64,000 bases of DNA, taken from NCBI RefSeq assembly GCF_017161425.1, contig NZ_CP071057.1, forward strand, positions 1,612,001-1,676,000, in the 5' to 3' direction. Positions 58,666 to 64,000 of the stretch are shown piece by piece; position 1 is the first letter of the stretch; every line of letters starts with the position of its first letter. Under the pieces are notes generated by a model. It ran no database searches. It was given only the letters and a program-made list of their open reading frames with translations, and was not told the origin of the DNA. Origin of the DNA: Marinicauda algicola. Lineage in GTDB: Bacteria; Pseudomonadota; Alphaproteobacteria; Caulobacterales; Maricaulaceae. The translations under genes and the position numbers were made by a program.

Positions 58666-59616
58666 GTGAGCCAGCACGTCGCCATACCGGCCGGCGAGAC
58701 GCTCGCCGTACAGGACGCGCCTGCGCCCCTGTCGGTCATGGTGTGCGAGACCAGCCGGGTCCAGCGCCGCATATTGCGGTCCATGCTGGAGGATGGCGGA
58801 TTCGAAGTCCGCGAGGCCGGCGATTCCGGCGAGGCGCTGGGTGCGCTCGAGCGCTGTCCCAGCGACATCTTCATCACCGGCATCGAGGTCGGCCAGATGA
58901 GCGGACTCGAGGCCTGCTGGCGCCTGAAGGCCGGGGCGGACACCTGCCACATCCACACCATCGTCATCACCGCCTCGGGCGAGTACGTGCGTCTCGCCGA
59001 GGCACTCGACGCGGGCGCGGACGACTTCATCAGGAAGCCCTTCGACGGGGTGGAGATGAAGGCGCGCATGCGCGCGGCGGCCCGCATCGCGCGCCTGCAG
59101 CGCGACCTGCGCGGCCAGGCGGAAACCGATGCGCTGACCGGGGCGGCAAACCGGCGCGCCTTCATCCGCGCGCTCGATCGGGAGATAGGCGAGGCGGGCC
59201 GGCTCTCCATTCCCATGGCCGTTGCGATGGTCGACCTCGATCATTTCAAGCAGATCAACGACACGCATGGTCATGCCAGCGGCGATCGCGTGCTTGTGCG
59301 CACCGTCGCGGCGCTGAAGAACGAACTCGGCGGCGGGGAGCTGCTCGGCCGGCTGGGCGGGGAGGAGTTCGCCGTGCTCCTGCCACGTGCGGGAACGCGC
59401 GAGGGCCTCGAGACCGCCGAACGCCTGCGCCGCGCGGTCGAGCACCTGCGCGTCGAGAACGACGATGCCTGCCCCATCCCGGTCACCGCGAGCTTTGGCC
59501 TCACCGTGCTGCAGCCGCATGAGAGCCTGGCCACCGGCTCCGACCTCCTCGCCCGCGCAGACAAGGCCCTCTACGCCGCCAAGGAAGCCGGCAGGAACCG
59601 TGTGGTGACCGGGTAG
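58666..59616 (+). CDS. Diguanylate cyclase with degenerate receiver domain
   Basis: The 316-residue protein has a GTG start at 58666 (a GAAGGGACGG site lies somewhat far upstream). Residues ~22-140 form a receiver-like domain in which the phosphoacceptor Asp is Gly72 ('SDIFITGIEVG') and the acidic pair is Cys27-Glu28 ('VMVCETS'), though Lys124 ('IRKPF') is kept. It should therefore not be phosphorylated. The GGDEF domain (about 145-310) has an intact GGEEF at 231-235, 'DALTGAANRRAF' and 'VDLDHFKQINDTHGHASGD'. No RxxD inhibitory site is visible at the usual place. It should make c-di-GMP, controlled by protein contact rather than phosphate. Confidence 0.9.
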   Translation: MSQHVAIPAGETLAVQDAPAPLSVMVCETSRVQRRILRSMLEDGGFEVREAGDSGEALGALERCPSDIFITGIEVGQMSGLEACWRLKAGADTCHIHTIVITASGEYVRLAEALDAGADDFIRKPFDGVEMKARMRAAARIARLQRDLRGQAETDALTGAANRRAFIRALDREIGEAGRLSIPMAVAMVDLDHFKQINDTHGHASGDRVLVRTVAALKNELGGGELLGRLGGEEFAVLLPRAGTREGLETAERLRRAVEHLRVENDDACPIPVTASFGLTVLQPHESLATGSDLLARADKALYAAKEAGRNRVVTG

Positions 59617-59634
59617 GCCGCGCCACGCGCCCCT

Positions 59635-62184
<2,550 letters not shown>

Positions 62185-62208
62185 GAGCGCAGCCTTCGCC
62201 GGATAGTG

Positions 62209-62243
62209 AACCGCGCCGGGACGCCGGCGCGGTTCTTCTTTTT
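62209..62243 (+). terminator. Terminator of katG
   Basis: An 11-bp perfect stem AACCGCGCCGG/CCGGCGCGGTT (62209-62219 with 62224-62234) and a GACG loop, followed by CTTCTTTTT. Confidence 0.88.
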
Positions 62244-62348
62244 CCGTTCAGCCAGACCCCGTCGGCTTGAGGCGAGGCCGACCGGTGATAGAGGATGCAG
62301 GGAGGCGGTCGCGCGCGAGGACCGACCTCGGCAATCACCGGAGGCCCG

Positions 62349-63707
62349 ATGACCGAACAGCCCGTCAAGCGGATCCATTATCGCTCCCTGGCCAACCGGG
62401 CCGAGGCCTGGCTGAAGGCGCGGCTGTGGGCACAGGTGCTGGCCGGGCTGATGCTGGGGGTGCTGACGGGGATCGCGCTCGGTCCCGATGTCGGGCTGGT
62501 CGGCGAGGACCTCGCGGAAACGCTGGGCGAGTGGCTCGCCCTGCCCGGCCAGATATTCCTCGCGCTCATCAAGATGGTGCTGATGCCGCTCGTGGCCTCC
62601 TCCATCGTGCTGGGCCTCGCAGCGGGCGCCGCCGACCCGGCGAAGCTGCGCGCGGTCGGCGCGAAGTTCGCGCTCTTCGTGATCGCCACCACCGTGGCCG
62701 CCGCGACGCTGGGGGCCGGGCTCGCCCTGCTGTTCCGCCCCGGTCAGCTCGTCGATCTGAGCCCGGTGCCGGTGCCGCGCCTCGCGCCCGGTCCGGCCGA
62801 TACGGCACTCGATGGCGATCCGTTCGAGGGGCTGGCCGGCGAAGTGCCCGGCCTGCTGGTCGGGCTCGTCCCGCAAAACCCGCTCGCCGCGGCGGTCGGG
62901 AACGAGATGCTGGCGGTGGTCATATTCTCCATATTCCTCGGTCTGGCCTATGTTGCCAGCCCCAACAAGCACAAGCTCGTCCCGCTCGTCGGCGTGCTCG
63001 AGGCACTGCTCGAGGTCTCGATGACGGTGGTCAAGTGGGCGATGTATCTCACCCCCTACGCGGTGTTCGGCCTCACGGCCCAGCTGCTCGCGAGGCTCGG
63101 CGTCCAGTCCCTGCTCGCCCTTGCCGCCTATGTCGGCACCGTGCTCGCCGGGCTGGCGATCCTGCTGGCGCTCTATCTCGTGCTCGCCGCGGTCTTCGGG
63201 CGCATCTCGCCGCTGCGCATGCAGCGTGCGATCGGCGAGGCACAGCTCCTGGCCTTCTCCACCTCCTCCTCTGCTGCGGTCATGCCGTTGTCCATCGAGA
63301 CGGCGGTGGAACGCCTTCGCGTGCCCTCCTCGGTGGCGAGCTTCCTCATTCCGCTGGCGGCAACGGTAAACATGGCCGGCACCGCGCTCTACCAGGCTGC
63401 CGCGGTGGTCTTCGTCGCCCAGGTCGCCGGCGTGGCGCTCGCCATCCCCGAGATCACCTTCATCGTGGTGACGCTGGTGGCCGCCTCGATCGGGGCGCCG
63501 GGCGCGCCGGGGGTCTCGATCGCCATCCTGTCGAGCCTCATCCTGTCCTTCGGGATTCCCGAATATGGGCTCGTCTTCGTGCTCGGGGTCGACCGCTTCC
63601 TCGACATGGCGCGCACGGCCGTCAACGTCACCGGCGACCTGACGGCTGCGCGCATCCTGTCGCGCGACGGCGAGGAACTCGATGTCGAGCAGGCTCGCCA
63701 CAGCTAG
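62349..63707 (+). CDS. Dicarboxylate/amino acid:cation symporter (DAACS family)
   Basis: The 452-residue transporter starts at ATG 62349, which has a GGAGG site. It has eight helices plus two re-entrant loops. The serine-rich loop 'LLAFSTSSSAAVMPLSIE' and the cation-binding 'VPSSVASFLIPLAATVNMAGTALYQ' (NMxGT) are typical of the GltP/DctA family, as is the helix 8 region 'DRFLDMARTAVNVTGDLTAARIL' with the substrate-binding Asp and Asn. It imports C4-dicarboxylates or Asp/Glu with Na or H. Confidence 0.93.
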   Translation: MTEQPVKRIHYRSLANRAEAWLKARLWAQVLAGLMLGVLTGIALGPDVGLVGEDLAETLGEWLALPGQIFLALIKMVLMPLVASSIVLGLAAGAADPAKLRAVGAKFALFVIATTVAAATLGAGLALLFRPGQLVDLSPVPVPRLAPGPADTALDGDPFEGLAGEVPGLLVGLVPQNPLAAAVGNEMLAVVIFSIFLGLAYVASPNKHKLVPLVGVLEALLEVSMTVVKWAMYLTPYAVFGLTAQLLARLGVQSLLALAAYVGTVLAGLAILLALYLVLAAVFGRISPLRMQRAIGEAQLLAFSTSSSAAVMPLSIETAVERLRVPSSVASFLIPLAATVNMAGTALYQAAAVVFVAQVAGVALAIPEITFIVVTLVAASIGAPGAPGVSIAILSSLILSFGIPEYGLVFVLGVDRFLDMARTAVNVTGDLTAARILSRDGEELDVEQARHS

Positions 63708-63710
63708 GCG

Positions 63711-63726
63711 TTAAGCCGGTCTTAAC
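63711..63726 (+). promoter_or_regulatory. Perfect CtrA binding box
   Basis: TTAA-GCCGGTC-TTAAC (63711-63726) matches the CtrA consensus TTAA-N7-TTAAC exactly. It lies 55 bases upstream of ATG 63781 and just after the symporter stop, so it most likely controls the gene that begins at the window edge. Confidence 0.75.
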
Positions 63727-63780
63727 CTCCACATCAAGATCGGCGTGCAAGCGCGTGAAACTGCGCGCATGCTCCTTCCC

Positions 63781-64000
63781 ATGAACGCGAGCTTCGCCTC
63801 CGGCCTCTCGGCCTATCAGGGCGCCGCCGCCCAGCTTTCCAGGGCGGCGGGCAAGATTGCGAGCCCGGTTCGCACGACGATCCTCCCGTCCGCGTCGGTC
63901 CCCCCCGGCGCAGGCACCCCTGGCGCGCCCGCCGCACCTTCCACCGCCCCCATCCCCCGCGGCGGGCGCGCGCCTTCCTTCGACATCGAGGCCCTGGTCG
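63781..64000 (+). CDS. Start of a CtrA-linked gene, possibly flagellar rod/hook-related (3' end outside window)
   Basis: The open frame from ATG 63781 (an ATG at 63769 is also in frame) has no stop to the window end, 73 codons. The N-terminus 'MNASFASGLSAYQGAAAQLSRAAGKIASP' has the 'SGLSAYxxAxxxLxxxAxxIA' pattern of flagellar rod/hook proteins such as FlgC or FlgE, though the usual 'NIAN' is altered. It is followed by a Pro/Ala/Gly-rich stretch. With a perfect CtrA box upstream, a flagellar or cell-cycle protein is likely, but identity cannot be settled from this fragment. Confidence 0.55.
   Translation, partial: MNASFASGLSAYQGAAAQLSRAAGKIASPVRTTILPSASVPPGAGTPGAPAAPSTAPIPRGGRAPSFDIEALV

Overview
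The window is a high-GC stretch of chromosome from an alphaproteobacterium, most likely of the Caulobacter/Maricaulis/Hyphomonas type. Supporting signs are a full-length CckA hybrid kinase, TTAAC-type CtrA sites near flagellar genes, an alphaproteobacterial SOS box (GTTC-N7-GTTC) ahead of recA, an ELM1-like protein, DUF2093 next to xseA, and flhB-fliR-fliQ. Most of the window is ordinary housekeeping DNA with tight gene spacing and many 4-base ATGA overlaps. I saw no tRNA, rRNA, CRISPR array, transposase or phage gene.

Layout: 1-9.8 kb holds the greA 3' end, an F420-reductase-like protein, a BlaI/BlaR1-like pair, an ELM1-like protein, trxB, a DUF547 protein, a MacB/FtsX-type ABC exporter with a His-rich loop, and a LysR regulator. 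10-13.1 kb holds a frameshifted SDR, small membrane and secreted proteins, and dps. 13.1-17.9 kb is the accessory spot: a secreted LprI-like protein followed by two tandem 5'-truncated Rhs tips, each with its own low-GC C-terminal domain and a small downstream gene that is a plausible immunity gene (one membrane protein, one lipoprotein). 18-22.3 kb has a NUDIX hydrolase, a 26-residue microprotein, a Ca/Na antiporter, a pterin group (PTPS-like, FolM-like SDR, folB) and a cell wall hydrolase. 22.5-32 kb, all on the minus strand, has ppdK, glyS, a GST, glyQ, an M23 peptidase, DUF2093 and xseA. 32-37.2 kb has a methyltransferase, purD, an M28 peptidase, a BolA/monothiol glutaredoxin pair, a lipoprotein and rpsD. 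37.5-40.5 kb is a PadR-HAAS-hydrolase-hydrolase operon. 40.5-47.9 kb has trmJ, icd, a Kef-type antiporter, alaS and a GNAT. 47.8-53.9 kb has recA, cckA and flhB-fliR-fliQ. 54-64 kb has tandem DUF885 lipoproteins, a membrane sensor-like protein, a receiver-GGDEF protein, an apparently exported KatG, a dicarboxylate symporter, and the start of a gene behind a perfect CtrA box.

The most unusual region is the Rhs tip array. The two core copies are near-identical and differ mainly at their tips, as expected for displaced polymorphic-toxin cassettes kept as recombination donors. The second copy also carries two short palindromic insertions, one of which shifts the frame, and one nonsense codon at the core/tip boundary. 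Other points worth attention are KatG with a lipoprotein signal and OxyR-spaced ATAG half-sites upstream, a pterin cluster whose PTPS homologue lacks the catalytic Cys, a BlaR1-like protein ending in a degenerate LytM domain, and a GGDEF protein with a phosphorylation-dead receiver.
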